Shown: in pieces, positions 23,044 through 34,862 of the stretch
How positions within the stretch are numbered: position 1 is the first letter of the stretch
Layout of the letters: each line of letters begins with the position of its first letter
NCBI RefSeq assembly: GCF_003711515.1
Contig: NW_021167080.1
Location: 4,769,255 to 4,833,254, forward strand
Direction of reading: 5' to 3'
DNA from: Sodiomyces alkalinus F11
Lineage: Eukaryota > Ascomycota > Sordariomycetes > Glomerellales > Plectosphaerellaceae
DNA length: 64,000 nucleotides
Made by a program: the position numbers and the translations under genes
The notes under the pieces: model-generated
Told to the model about the DNA's origin: nothing
Database searches by the model: none
Seen by the model: only the letters and a program-made list of their open reading frames with translations

Positions 23044-24365
23044 GTACTCGGTCATCCAGAAATCGACCATATCCTGTCTTCGCATCAATCTCCCCTTACT
23101 ATAGTCTATCTTGGCCAGTACGAGTCAGTAGACTGGACTTGCGGGAGGGAGTCAGGAACGGTCCTTAGCTTCCGGTTTCAAGGACGCGTGGCCGAGTCTC
23201 GACCCCTGGGCCCTGGAGTAGACGTCGTGACATGGGTGTGGCGGATCGAACTAGTCAGCATGGCGCTCAGGGGAAGTAGGAGTTGGGACAAGTTACAACG
23301 CAGCAGAATCTCCGCCTTAGGCCCGTTATGCGTTTATTTCTCAAGAGCTCGGGCCGGACAGTTTGAGTCGTGGGATGGTGGGATGGTGGGATGGTGGGGT
23401 GACTCGATGCTTTGCTGGTCCGAATCCTATTAGCGTCTCCCCGAAGAGCCTCCGCTTCGTTACCTTCCGGCGGTCCGTCCGGTTTTGACTCAAGTCCTCC
23501 CACCCTTGGGCCGTATGAGATACAAGTCATGCCACGATTCATTGGGCACCCACCTGTCACTGTGTACTGTTAAGTGTTAACGGATGACTGAAGATGCTGG
23601 CAAAACGACATAAATTCAGGAGAACTCTTCAGACGACATCGGTTGTTTGGGAGATTCACTTCACTTCTGACGTCTAGTCACAGTTTGTTTAGTTTACGGA
23701 TACACTAACACATGTGTGCCCCTGAACTCCTGAACCCCTGAACAGTGGAAAGATTCCCGTTCATCCATCAATGTTACTTACCCCTGAAGTCTGAATCCTC
23801 TCTTGGGACTATCTACTTACTCCCCCGCTATGCTCCGACTGATATTCCGAAGAAACCGATTAACTGGGCCCTGTCATGATAGTACGGCACTGAAACTCAG
23901 TACATTGAAATCTCTTTGCATGTACGTGGTAAAGCTTCTAGAAGACGAAGGTGCAGGTCAATATCTTACTCTGAACTGACTCGTTCTAGTCCAAGTGTGC
24001 CCAGCTAGTGATGAGGGTGCCTGGCCGCCAGGTCGACGTCAGCCAGACTGACTCGCTTTTGTTCCTTGCCCCTGAATCTTCACCACATCACCTGTGCGCT
24101 GTTCCCCTACCGGTGGAAGGTCAACCCTTACTCATTGTCCACTGAACTGGATTTTCATCTCAAATCTGCTTCGGTTTTTCCAAGACCAAGCCATCCTATC
24201 CCCCTTTAGTCCGAGCAACTTCTATAAATATGGTTCCGTGTCGGATCTCAGATCAAGTCTCCGATCCAGTCCCCGATCCAGTCCAACTTCCCGTCCCAGA
24301 TTCCACGCTCGTTTCAACATCTCCAATTTGTCCCATAACACACGGTACACACCATCAAACACACA
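23044..24365. other. Intergenic region upstream of the AA9 gene
   Basis: Contains a short tandem GGGATGGT repeat (about 23,372-23,398) and the AA9 promoter at the right end. No other gene seen. Confidence 0.5.
24223..24230 (+). promoter_or_regulatory. TATA box of the AA9 gene
   Basis: TATAAATA lies 136 bases upstream of the ATG at 24,366, followed by a C/T-rich leader ending in CACACAATG. Distance and context fit an inducible fungal promoter. Confidence 0.5.
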
Positions 24366-25139
24366 ATGTTCAAATCTCTAGCTCTCACCGCAGGCCTCCT
24401 GGCCAGCCAGGCCGCCGCCCACGGCTACCTCAGCACCGTCACCCTCGACGGGACAACCCACCAAGCCTACAACCCAGGCCAACCAACCTCCTCCGGCATA
24501 GGATGGAGCTTCACCGCCACAGACGAAGGTCCCGTCAAGGACATCTACCACCCCGACCTGGTCTGTCGCCAAGACGCCCACCCCACCCACAACCACGGCC
24601 CCGTCTCCCGCGGCGGCACCGTCTCCTTCCACTGGACCTCCGACGACAAACAACTCAACCCTTACGGCTGGGCCCCCTCCCACAAAGGCCCCATCATGAC
24701 CTACATCGCCCCCTGTCCGCACGGGGACTGCGTCAACCTCGACAAGTCCGCCCTCCGCTGGACCAAAATCGACCACAAGGGCCTCGTCGCCGGCCCGGCC
24801 TCCGACGCCGGCTACTGGGCCACCGACGCCCTCCGCGACAACGGCGGCGTCGACACCATTTCCCTCCCCGCCTCCATCGCCCCCGGTAACTACGTCCTCC
24901 GCCACGAGCTCGTCGCCCTCCACAAGGCCCACGAGTGGGAGCCTGAGTTCTACCCGCAGTGCGTCAACATTCGCATCACGGGCCAGCCGGGTGGAGACGA
25001 CCTTGGCGCCTCCGGCGTGCCGGCGAGGGAGCTGTATCGGCATGGCGATCCGGCGCTGTACGGTTTCGATTTGCATCGGGAGGGGGCCGAGGCGTATTAC
25101 AACGTCCCCGGTCCTTGGGTGTATGGGCAGGGTCACTAG
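24366..25139 (+). CDS. AA9 lytic polysaccharide monooxygenase (secreted, copper enzyme, no CBM)
   Basis: 257 aa, single exon. Oxidatively cleaves cellulose or hemicellulose outside the cell. A signal peptide (residues 1-18, ending QAAA) exposes His19 as the mature N-terminus, required for the copper histidine brace. The second brace His is His106 in the family context APSHKGPIMTYIAPC. The axial Tyr is Tyr196 in EFYPQC. Cys67 with Cys199, and Cys117 with Cys122, can form the two usual disulfides. The conserved RHELVALH is present (His180). Odd point: the second-sphere position two residues before the axial Tyr, usually Gln in AA9, is Glu194. The domain is full length, with a short tail ending VYGQGH and no carbohydrate-binding module. 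Convergent with the S41 gene 300 bp to the right. Regiospecificity and substrate are not predictable here. Confidence 0.95.
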   Translation: MFKSLALTAGLLASQAAAHGYLSTVTLDGTTHQAYNPGQPTSSGIGWSFTATDEGPVKDIYHPDLVCRQDAHPTHNHGPVSRGGTVSFHWTSDDKQLNPYGWAPSHKGPIMTYIAPCPHGDCVNLDKSALRWTKIDHKGLVAGPASDAGYWATDALRDNGGVDTISLPASIAPGNYVLRHELVALHKAHEWEPEFYPQCVNIRITGQPGGDDLGASGVPARELYRHGDPALYGFDLHREGAEAYYNVPGPWVYGQGH

Positions 25140-25439
25140 TTGGTTACCATAAGACGAGCGTAGGAGTCTGGACATACCTTCCTTTTTTTTTTTTCATCTA
25201 CCTAGCTGGCTAGGGAAATCCGCTCCGCTCATAGAGACGAAGATAGATAGCTTTTGCCTTCCCAAATACCCTGAATCGAAGACGGGCAAAGACCATACGT
25301 GGCCAGGCCCAACCTGTTGCTCATCATCATGGCACCTTCAACATGTCCAAAGTCGGCCATTGTATAAAGCCGCCATGCTCAATATTAACCTTCTGTAGTC
25401 GGGGTATCTCTCCATCCAATGCTTATGACATATATATGC

Positions 25440-28290
25440 CTAGAAAATCGCCACAACTCCGCCCACTAGGACGCCCAAAAGGACCAAACCGATAGAGGGT
25501 TCGCCTCCTCCCATGCGAGCAACCGCCCCAGAAACCGTGCGATCAGAGTCTTCCCCCTCCCCCTCCCTGTCGCTTCCCGGGCTCCCCGGCTTTGCCGGAT
25601 CCGTCTCTGGGACCTGCCCGGTCTGTTGGTTCCCTGACTCTCCCCTTGCGTTCCCACCATCAACAACCTCCTCCGCAACCTCGAACGCTGGATCCACCCC
25701 CTCCGCCCGGTTCGCGCCGACTCGGCTCCCCTCGACGCAGATCCCCTCGGGGTCCCTCCATGTAGCGTCCACCGCAACCCGCCACGCCGCCTCAGCGTCC
25801 CGCAAGGTCTCCCACGTGTAGTACACCCTGCAATCAGCCGGCTGCCAGAGAAACTGCAACGGCGTCGAGGCGTCTGCCGCCATGAAGGCATTCTTCCCAT
25901 TGACAGCGCCCGCGACGGATGGGTTACTTGCCCTCCGAATAGCGTAACCCTCCGCCAACACCCTGAGCTCGTCCGAGCCGGGCCGGGTCGCCGCGTCGGG
26001 GTCCAGCGCCAGCACCGCCGCCGCGTCCGCCTGCATGTCGTTGAAGAAAAACACCTGCGCGCCCTCCACGCCTCCGATGGCCTGCATGGGCCCCGGCTGC
26101 GGACGACCGCCCAGCACGACCGTCTTGACACCCAGGCCCAGCGTCGCGAGGTACGCAAACAGCGTGCACGTCGACCCGCACGTGCCGTCCGTCAAGAGCA
26201 CCACGTCCTCGGCCGCAAACACGGCAGGCGGCGGGTCGGACCGGGCCCCGACCCCGGTGAGGTTAAAGGCCGACGAGCTGGCGTTGAGCGGCATCTGCTG
26301 GTACGCCGTGAACGAGTCGTCCCGCAGCTCCACGGGGCCGAGGATTTCCTCCACGCCCCCAGCGAAGCCGTCGCTCGAAGGGACCCGGTACACTTCGCCG
26401 GGGATGAAGTTGCCCACCAAGGTGCTGCTGGCGAGCTGTCGCCGCGCGGCCAGTTCGGAATCCGAATCCGACACCGCGCGGCCCTGCCGGGGCGCTCGTA
26501 CGTTCTGGACGCCTCGTGCTAACGCGGCGAGACTGTCCGGGAGACGCAGGTTCGTGGCCTGGAACCGTGGTTCGTCGGGGAACAGCTGTGCGAAGAGCTC
26601 GAAGCCCGCCACGACAAAACCGCCCCCGTTGGCGGAGAGGTCGACGACGAGGCGCCGGGCGGAGCGCTGTCGGCATTCCTCTAGAAACGTCTCGACAGTG
26701 GATTGGAAATCGGCGAGGTACTCCAGTCCTCCAACGTTGCCTCGAGGCGCAAAAGATGAGATGGACAGGACGGCGACGTCGTCGTATCCTTCACCGTCGA
26801 GGAAGTAACCCGACGTTGCGCCGGAGACGCTGTCGCTGACCACGGGTCGAGGATAGATACTGATGGGCAAGAACGGCTCCTCTTCGTCTCCCTGTTCCTC
26901 AACCGGCGCCTGCTCCTCCAACGGAACCAACTCCTCAGTCTTCTCCTGTCCGGGGGCTGTGCCCTCGTCTAGAGGAACAAATGTCGTCTCCCCATCGAAA
27001 GACTCTTCCGAGCCGATGATCATCTGCATCACCTCACCTCCTTGCACCGGCCCGACAACGTCCACCGAGTCGGGATTGCAAAAGCGGTCGTAAAAGCCCT
27101 CCCCGCTGGCGATGCGAGAAAAGTCGACGTCGGGCCGCACGATGGTAAAGCTGTCCTCCGATCTCCTGGCCCCGTTATCGTACGTGAGCGTAACGCTAGG
27201 CCCGTGGAAAGCAAACGAAGCCGCCACCAGGAGGGCCGCATCCGGGTTCGCATACGAAGGGAACATTGAGTTCCACTGGGAGTCTGGGTCCTGGAAGCCA
27301 CTGAACTGACTGTTGAGATCCTGGATGATTGTTGGCGCGTCCTGGTCGTTGATTTGGACGATCGCAGGAGGGTAGTCCTCCATCCTCATATTCGCAGTCA
27401 GCATTCCTGTTGAGCGTACAGCCACGTAAAAAGTCAGCTCATTGCCTCCCTGCCTGTTACAGTCCAAGGTCCTCGTCCCGTCTCAGGGTGTTGGGAAAGG
27501 GGAGAAGGGAGAAAGGTCGTTTGAACTGACGTCCATGATAGAGCCGTGGAGGCTCCTTGCCATCTCGAGAGACGGCGACAATGTCGGCCGCCAAAGCATT
27601 TCCGAAGCCGAATGGCTTGAAGATATCCCCGCGGAAACTGAAATGGCCGTCATGGGCCGATGCGAAGACTTTCATGATGGAGAGTTGGAACTCGTATTCG
27701 CTCGCAAACGATCCATTCGCCGCTGCCTCCCCGATCTCGGTGAGGCCCTGTGGTATGTCGGCCGCTGGGAAGCTGTAGGTTGAGGGCGGGTCTCGGAGCC
27801 AGGCGAGCGTGCTTTGCCACTGCACGTACGCCTGGAGGCTCCGGATCAGCTCCTGGGCCGGTTCGGGCTTGTTGGGAACGGATTGAAGGCAGGCGAATCC
27901 CAGTTCTGCTGTGACAGTCGGGATGGCTGTGTTTGGGCGATGGCAAGTTTGTTTTGGTCAGTTGATCGCTCCTTGATCCATCGCATCGACTCGGTAGAAC
28001 TCACCTCCGGGGAATGCAGACAGAGTAGCTTCCACCCGAGCGGCAACCTCGGCGCAAGGACTAGGGTCGAACTGCCGTCGATCTGGCTGCCCGACCGGTA
28101 GTGGACTCGGACTCGAACTCGGACTCGGTCCTGGGGAAGGGGATGGTGATGGCGATGGTGATGAGAGAGGAGCGGCGGTCACCCCGACGGAGATCCAGAC
28201 CCCGTCGAACAGGCAACCACATAGTAGGAGAAAGAAAAGATAGAGCCAGCCCTGTGAAAATGACAACGATGTTAAAGAGAGGACGCCCAT
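25440..28290 (-). CDS. Peptidase S41 family protein (fungal CPAF/tail-specific-like), secreted, likely GPI-anchored
   Basis: Three exons: complement of 28005-28290, 27531-27926 and 25440-27406; 882 aa. Introns 27,927-28,004 (GTGAGT) and 27,407-27,530 (GTCAGT); the first acceptor (ACACAG) is chosen over one 13 bases later because it restores PTVTAELGFACLQSVP, which matches the family. Start: first ATG in frame (28,290), followed by a hydrophobic segment (WLYLFFLLLCGCLF). A Ser/Pro repeat comes next, then SPCAEVAARVEATL. The N-terminal region includes FKPFGFGNALAADIVAVS and LYHGR, then a VQINDQDAPTI strand. The catalytic core has LVVDLSANGGG and DGTCGSTCTLFAYL, where the Ser in GST is the expected nucleophile. 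The C-terminus (after a Ser/Gly/Asp linker) is hydrophobic (IGLVLLGVLVGGVVAIF), GPI-like. A Glu/Pro/Gln-rich linker lies near 26,880-26,960. Peptidase activity is assumed from the family, not shown. Confidence 0.88.
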
Positions 28291-29246
28291 GGCTCCTAAA
28301 TACAGAGCCAAGGACAGTAGATGTGGCAGGACGGACGGCGGACGCGACCTCGTCCAGCAAGATCACGATCACGACGACACATCACACATCACTTCCCGTT
28401 CAGAGTATTGGTGTCGTGAGGACTTGACGATAGATAGGTAGGCTAGACATGGCTGTGTGGGCTTTGTCTGGTAATTAAACGAGGCGATTTCTGCGACGCA
28501 GTGACGGTAGTTGATGGGGGACCGTGACCCCGGGGAGGCGCCATCTCTGGGGGGCTAGTGCAGGGGGTTCGAGCTCGACGCCGAAATTTGAAGCCATCAT
28601 GAAACGCAACCGAATCTTTCGGATCCACCCCCGATCCCCACAGACAAGGGTCCGAGACCCCAGAGGAAAGCGAAAATGGTTTCCGCTGTCACTTAGTCAT
28701 ACCTAACCTCTAACCTGTGAGCTCGGTCCTCGGTCCTCGGTCCTCGGATTGACACTTCGCTTGGCTGTGGGTAAAACTGCTTGGCCTTGCCTGCGACTGT
28801 TTAGGCGCATTACCGCTTAGACCGTTGATAAAACACAGCTCTTTTTCGTGGCCTTCTTCGTGGCCTTGCATCCAGTTTGGAGCTCGGCCCCCAGCGCCTC
28901 CAGTGGGCAGGTGAGGAAGTCCAGTAAAAATCTTTGTCGCAATCGGTCCGGTCCGGAGACCATCTCTCGTAATTCTCCCTTATCATTGATCCAGTGGAAC
29001 TAGGGACGAGGGAAAAGAAGAAGAAAGAAAAACAAACGAAGAAACCGCACAAAAGCTCTTTCTAAGGGGGTATCCATTGTTCATTAAAATTTGACCGCTT
29101 GTGTGTTGCTGCTCCTTCTTTTCATTGTTCGCTGCTCCCTCGCCTTCGTGCATGGTGCGCAATTAGGGCGCACGCCTCCCGATCGCATCACAGCATTGCG
29201 GCTTCATCTTTCTCATTACCCTCCTCTTCTCGGTCCATCGGCTCCG
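28291..29246. other. Intergenic region between S41 and fasciclin genes
   Basis: Contains the S41 promoter region and the fasciclin 3' flank. A short CTCGGTC tandem lies near 28,722-28,747. No further gene recognised. Confidence 0.5.
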
Positions 29247-30564
29247 TTATACAACTCCCAGGAGACCCATTCCGACAAGTCCGGCAGCGGCGACACCCAT
29301 GCCCAGTCCGACTGGAAGGCCTGTCGGTACGGCGGCATTGTCGCTAATCGTCGATGTGGCTTCACTCTCGGCTGTGCCCGTAGGTTGGTAGCTCGACGAC
29401 AAGACACAGCTTGCCGTGCAGGGTAGTGCCGAAGTGAAAGGTATGGCGGCGGCGGTACCGGCGGCGGTCTGTCCGGTAGCGGTGAAGACGGGGACTTGGG
29501 CGGATCGGGTCACGTCCGGACGAGCATCGTGTTCATCGACGTTGAGCACGCTATCGATCATCTGAATGATGCCGTTGGCAACGAGAAGATCGGTCTGGAT
29601 GATCTTCGCCGTGTTTACGTAAATGTCGTTGATGAAGCGCGTAATGTATACCTTCTCGCCGTCCTCGGCGCCCGTGGCAACGTTCGTATTGTTGAGCAGA
29701 TCCGAGGCGCGCAGCATGGCATCGGGGACGAGGTGATAGCGCAAGACGCGGCGGAGCTCGTCCTGGTCCATATCCTCGAAGGTGCCGGCGAAGCGCTGGA
29801 AAGCGTGGTTATGAGGGGCGAGGATGGTGGCGTTGGGGGTCTCGGCAAATTCCTGAACAAGGTCGGCGGCGTAGAGCGCACCGAGGAAAGCGCTGAGGTC
29901 GGTATAGGAATTGCGGATGGAGTGTTCGAGACGGGTCGGGGTGACCATGAGGGACTCGGTGATCTGAACGACGCCGCCGTCGAAGGGGATATCGAGGCCG
30001 ACAACGGTAACGTGGGTGCCACTGCCGGAACTGAGGATCACCTCACCACCAGGCTGCACGGTGACAAAGACTTTCTGGCCTCCGGTGACGTTGGCGTGGG
30101 CAGGGCTATTGAGAAGCGTGCTGAGGCTGATGGTATCACCGGGTTCGAGATTACCCAAGTTGACAACGTCGTCGAGAATGCCATAGGTGAGCCAGACGGG
30201 GATTCTCTGTTCATCTTGATCCCAACCGGCGCCTTTGACGAAGGCGGCATCATTCGGGGCGATGATCTGTCAGCGGTCAAGGTCGGGTTAGCAAAGTGTT
30301 CACAGTCCAACAATGCAAGACGAGAAGGCGTATACGAAACTGCCCGCGGGGATTGCAACGCACAGTAACACCTGTGTCGGTGGGTAAAATGTTATAGATG
30401 TCCGGGTGATCCTTAACGAGATCGAGGAACGTGGTGAGGTTATCCTGTCTAGAGAGAACGGAGAGGAGGTCGGTCTCGGTAGCGGCAATGGAGTTCGCAA
30501 AGGCCAGGGCGGCCAAGCCTAGGGATCGGAAGGTCCGAGTCACCGATGTTGCTCGCGGCGACAT
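29247..30564 (-). CDS. Fasciclin (FAS1) domain protein, two domains, secreted, likely GPI-anchored
   Basis: Two exons: complement of 30364-30564 and 29247-30266; 406 aa. The intron 30,267-30,363 has a GTGCGT donor, a GCTAACC branch and an ACAG end; this donor (not the GTs a few bases earlier) gives DTGVT+IIAPNDAAF, the canonical FAS1 H1 box, in phase 0. Signal peptide: residues about 1-28 (LGLAALAFANSIAA). FAS1 domain 1 runs from DLLSVLSRQDNLTTFLDLV through the second exon start to VVQITESLMVTP; domain 2 from YTDLSAFLGALYAADLVQEF, with ATILAPHNHAFQRF and IIQMIDSVLNVDE. A Ser/Thr/Ala-rich stem and a hydrophobic C-terminus (GLGMGVAAAGLVGMGLLGVV) suggest a GPI anchor. FAS1 proteins mediate adhesion and cell-surface interactions; the specific role is unknown. 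Confidence 0.92.
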
Positions 30565-32430
30565 GGCTGCAGACGGTTTGCAATGGTACGGGGTCACTCG
30601 GCTTGGGGGACAGCGTCTCAAGTCGAAGTGGAGCGCGAACCGAAAAGAAGAAAAAAAATTATAAGAGGGAGTGCAGGAGGCCTGGGAGATGGGTGTCAAA
30701 GGCCAGGCCAGGCTGGGGTGACGGGACGGGCCTCGTTCGTTGCCGGAGAACGAAGTCCTGAGATGCCCACAAGGTTGATTATCGATTAGGATGACTGGGT
30801 GGTGAGGAGTGTAGATATATTCGGAGTTTGTAAAGAAGCGAAAGTCGCGAGTTCAATGAGAGTCGGAAAAAGAGGGGAATCGACCAAAAAAGCTCGGTAT
30901 TGTATGAGACCACGCCGTGAGTAGGTATTTGAGGTAAAATAGAAATCGTCGCGGGTGACTTTGTCGTGCTCAGACAGCGCTTGTTTTGGAAAAGAACGCA
31001 AACAACGCCAAAAAGCGCACACGCAGATGATCGAGGATCACCGGGATAAGTCGGCGGGGGAATGGAAACAGGCAAATGAGTGACTGAGAAAGAGAAACTG
31101 CGGAAACAGACGAATGAGTGGAAAGGAAGAAAAGTGAGCAAACACGAAGGGGGGAAAAAGTCGAAGGTCGAGACAGGTCGGGAACGACGATAAATTTGAG
31201 AGACCTAATAAGAGAACGCAACGCCTCGCAGCTGCCAAAAGAAGAACTTGAATGTGGCTTCCCCCGGCATCCTATTCCGTATCTCCACAGTTCCCCTTTG
31301 TCACGGTCCGTAAGGTAAGGTAAGGTACCTTAATGTAATGATCGTGGTCCGGAAAGAACTCCGTACTAGGTACATACGTACGCCTGCATAAATAATAGTT
31401 GTCTGCTCAGCCCAGGTGTATATTGCCTAGGTATAGGATACAACGTACGACTGGTCTGACATGCATGCGAAGGAATGTTTAAGCACTTGTTCGTCCATCA
31501 CTCTTTCCCCTTTCCCCCTTCTTCCTCCAGAGGTCGGGAAGAAGTAAGACGGCGGATCCACTACGAAAGTCCTTTAGTCGGACAACAGTGGGTCGCAACT
31601 TCCTCTTTTGGATCTTAGCTCCATCACTCGTCTCCACGTAAGCCCAATAAGATCGCTGTACATTGCGGGCCACTGCAGAAATCTGGACCCCTATCACTTC
31701 AGCTCAATCCAGAGCTTCCCACAGAGGCGGGGAAGGGTAAGACCGAGAGATTGGCAAATTGCGACCGAATCCTTCTGTCTTACAACGTACGAGGTACGAG
31801 GTACGAAATAATTACATGTAATTACGGATACATACTTCGTACAACGTACTTCTTGGAGACCGATCTCATGCGCTTTACAACGTACCTGGCCAGATATCCA
31901 TAAGTACCTTACACGGAAAGACATTTGTGGAAGTTTCGTGGTTTCGTGGTTTCGTGGAACCTCGGTGCGCGTCTCCCCTAGCATATGATATGGTGTATGT
32001 AAACACCTGTCTATGATACCCACAATCTCCGTACCTTCTTATCATTCCTTAGATCAACTTCGAAGCGGCTGCAGGAGACTACGGTCTTCCCGCATAAATA
32101 TAACCTTTCGGTTTCTCCAGAACGACAGACGTCTTATCTGCCCGACTCTGCATCGGTGCGACTATATATGCCATGCAGAATATATATACCTAGGCATAGG
32201 TGATTGCCAATGCATAGGACCGTCAACACACGTGGAGGTTTTTCAGCTATATAGGTTACTGTATGAAAGTAGGACAGTTGAACCACAACAGATCCCAAAG
32301 ATTAGAATAAAATCCAAATACATCATCTGCTTAATCGTCACGCTATTTTTAACCGTTCCAGATTAGAGGCAAGATGGCAATATAGAGGTGCTACAGGAAT
32401 CTTCCAGGCTTGAAATGATGTCGACTCGTT
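30565..32430. other. Intergenic region with GGTACC/GTAC-type motifs
   Basis: The fasciclin promoter lies on the left (polypyrimidine on the minus strand). From about 31,310 to 31,910 GTAC-containing motifs recur (AAGGTACC, GTACGTAC, ACGAGGTACGAGG, CAACGTAC), with a GTTTCGTG triplicate near 31,933-31,960. No gene recognised. Confidence 0.55.
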
Positions 32431-33888
32431 TTAAAGCTCCTTCTTCAGATCGTGCTCCTATAACGAGCCGTCAGCGGCGAGCTCTCGGTTATTAAAACGG
32501 AATATAGAGGGGAAGAAGAAGGTGGCAGTGGCACGCACCGGTTTATGGCTCGTCTCGTAGTCGATATGGACGTAGGCTCTTTCGACGCCCGGGAGCTTCT
32601 CCACTTTGATCTGTAACGCCTCGGCCACGTCGTGGGCGATCTCGAGTCGCTCGTTACGGTCCATAACGACGTCGATCTCCACGATAAACCGGGGGCCGCT
32701 ATGGTACGCCCGCACGGTGTCGATCTGCTGGATATGGGGAGAATGTGTGGCGGCTGGAATAATTCTCGGCGCCTTAGCTATTACCCCTAACGTTGGGGGG
32801 AGAGAGAAACAAGAAAGACCAAGAAGGGAAACATGAAACCTACCGATATAAGTGATGAGTTGAAGAAATTCAGGCTCGGCAGTTACACCGACCAGTAGCT
32901 GAAACTCGTCGTAGGCTGTCCTCAGCCACAAGCTGGCGATGAGAACGGACAGGATGATGGCCCCCATGGGGTCGATCCACCACCGGATGTTACTCCCACC
33001 AGCATAGGTGAGGATGCCAAACGCGTTGACGGGGAGGTCGTTGCGGTGGTCACGCCACAGGATCTCGACCTGGGAGTAAAGACCCTTGAGGGTCCAGCAG
33101 TAAAAGAAGAGGGCCAGTTTGGTGGTGAAGGCGACGGCGACGGCAATCACGCTGGGCACGTGGAACGCGTTGGTCTCCGAGTCGGACCCTTCGGCGAGTT
33201 GGCGGGCCGACATGACGACGAGGACGAGCGAGACCGAGAACATGATGAAGCTGAACGTGATGTTGCCGACGGTGGAGATGCGCGACCGGCCCGAAGGGTA
33301 GCGGAGGGGGTCGACCCTGCTCACGGCGCGGTGCGACAGCATGAGCACCAGCCCGGACAGGGGGTCGAAGACGGAATCGGCCATGGTGGTGAAGAGGGAC
33401 AGCGAGGACGAGCTGATGGCGGCGTAGAGCTGCAGCGCCGCGAGCACGCAGTTGGCCGCCAGCGAGCCCTTGACGGCCAGCTGGTAGCGGAGGGCGGTGG
33501 CGCCGTGGGCCGAGCGCGCGTCGCGCTGGTGGTCGTCCACGGACTTGAGGAGGGAGCGGATCCGGTCGTTCTGCGACCGGTAGAAGGCCTGGATCTCCCG
33601 CTCGCGCCGCGCCGTCATCGGGCTCGTCAGCGTGTGGATGCGCTTGCGCGCCGTGTTGGGCGGGAACCGGCTCATCTGGCCGATGTCCGACTCGGACTTG
33701 ATGTGGCCGCCCAGCCCGTACGGGTCGTTCAGCTCCGAGGAGTACCGCGATCGCGACTCTGGGTCGATCCCCGTCACCGTCTCGGCTTCCACCGAGAGGT
33801 AGGCCGCGGCCATCATCGCCCCTGTGGATACCTGGACGACGCCCGCTTCCGGGTTGGATTCGTACTTGGCCGGGGAGGAGGAGACCAT
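32431..33888 (-). CDS. Cation diffusion facilitator (CDF) metal transporter, Mn-type signature
   Basis: Three exons: complement of 32844-33888, 32539-32753 and 32431-32457; 428 aa. Introns: 32,754-32,843 (GTAGGT donor, CCAG end) and 32,458-32,538 (GTGCGT donor, TATAG end). The last exon is only nine codons (EHDLKKEL and stop); it is supported because it restores the family terminus HKPEHDLKKEL, whereas reading through intron 2 gives an unrelated tail. Exports divalent cations from the cytosol by proton exchange. Evidence: a long cytosolic N-terminus, then six transmembrane segments; TM2 holds ADSVFDPLSG, with the DxxxD metal site typical of Mn-type CDFs; TM5 has WWIDPMGAIILS. The C-terminal ferredoxin-like domain has THSPHIQQIDTVRAYHSGP and VERAYVHIDYETSHKP. 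Metal choice (Mn) is inferred from the motif; compartment unknown. Confidence 0.92.
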
Positions 33889-34862
33889 GGTGGTGAGATG
33901 CGGCGGTGGGCGGACCGTGGGCCGTGGCGTGGTATCAGGTCTCCAGGCAGTTAATTGTACTGGTTAGTAGTTAAAAACGGGCCGCTGTTAGAACCGTTAG
34001 GGCAAGCTCCAACGGTTATGAGTGACCCCTTGGAGAAGCCAGGCCACGATAAGGAGACTGGGACAGTGCCTCAGTGACTTGACTGGTGTAAGTTGAGGAT
34101 TGGCAGCCAGGGACTTGGAACTGAGTCAGGTAAAAATGGAAAGATCAGGCGAGGAGGAGGGGTGGTGGTGGAATTTGGGGAAGGTGAACCCGGGGTGGGC
34201 CATATCGCCGATTGGATCGCACGGACGTAACGATTTTGGCCCCCACTTGTGAAAGTACGAAGTACAAGTATGGAGTCGCCCCCACGCGATCCCCTCATGT
34301 CACCTCATGATTCCCATTCTCTTCACCTATTCTCTTGCTAAGTATTGCTCATATCGTCCACCTTCAGGAGTGACTGATAGAACAGAAGTTTCTTAATATC
34401 ATGCTAGAGCTCACATAGTGTGTCTCTCGTTTACTTCTCGTTCGACCCACCTCGTCATCGCCACTCGCTATTTCGACTCCATGGTATCAAGAAAGGCTCA
34501 ACTCAAGTGCCATTAATGAAGGGATGCGGATGGACGTGGATGAGATCATGGAATACCTACACTGATCATGGAACCTGCAAACACGCCAAAACAATAAGAA
34601 GAGCAATAGATAACGAATCCTTGCCTCTTGGTCGCATCAATCCCTTCAATTAAAATATTCCAAGTCCGTTCCTCATTATGCCTCACTGTATTCTATCTAT
34701 TCATGCCCGAACCTGAACATCCATCCAGCCAAAATAACGCCAATTCTCATCATCTCAACCCGCCACCGCCTGACCACTTCCACCCTTTATTCTACTGCTT
34801 CTACCTTTTCCATTAATTGATTGCTTGAAGAAAACTTCCTCGGAATGGAAGAGCCCGGTCAA
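33889..34862. other. Intergenic region, CDF promoter and 3' flank of next gene
   Basis: Upstream of the CDF gene and downstream of the PXB-DUF3818 gene. No additional gene recognised. Confidence 0.5.

Noticed and set aside
24378..25175. Open frame opposite the AA9 gene
   Set aside because: GC-rich shadow; the plus strand encodes a complete AA9 enzyme.
33046..33954. Open frame opposite the CDF transporter gene
   Set aside because: Shadow with an Asp/Glu/Gly/His-rich random composition; the minus strand has the transporter motifs.
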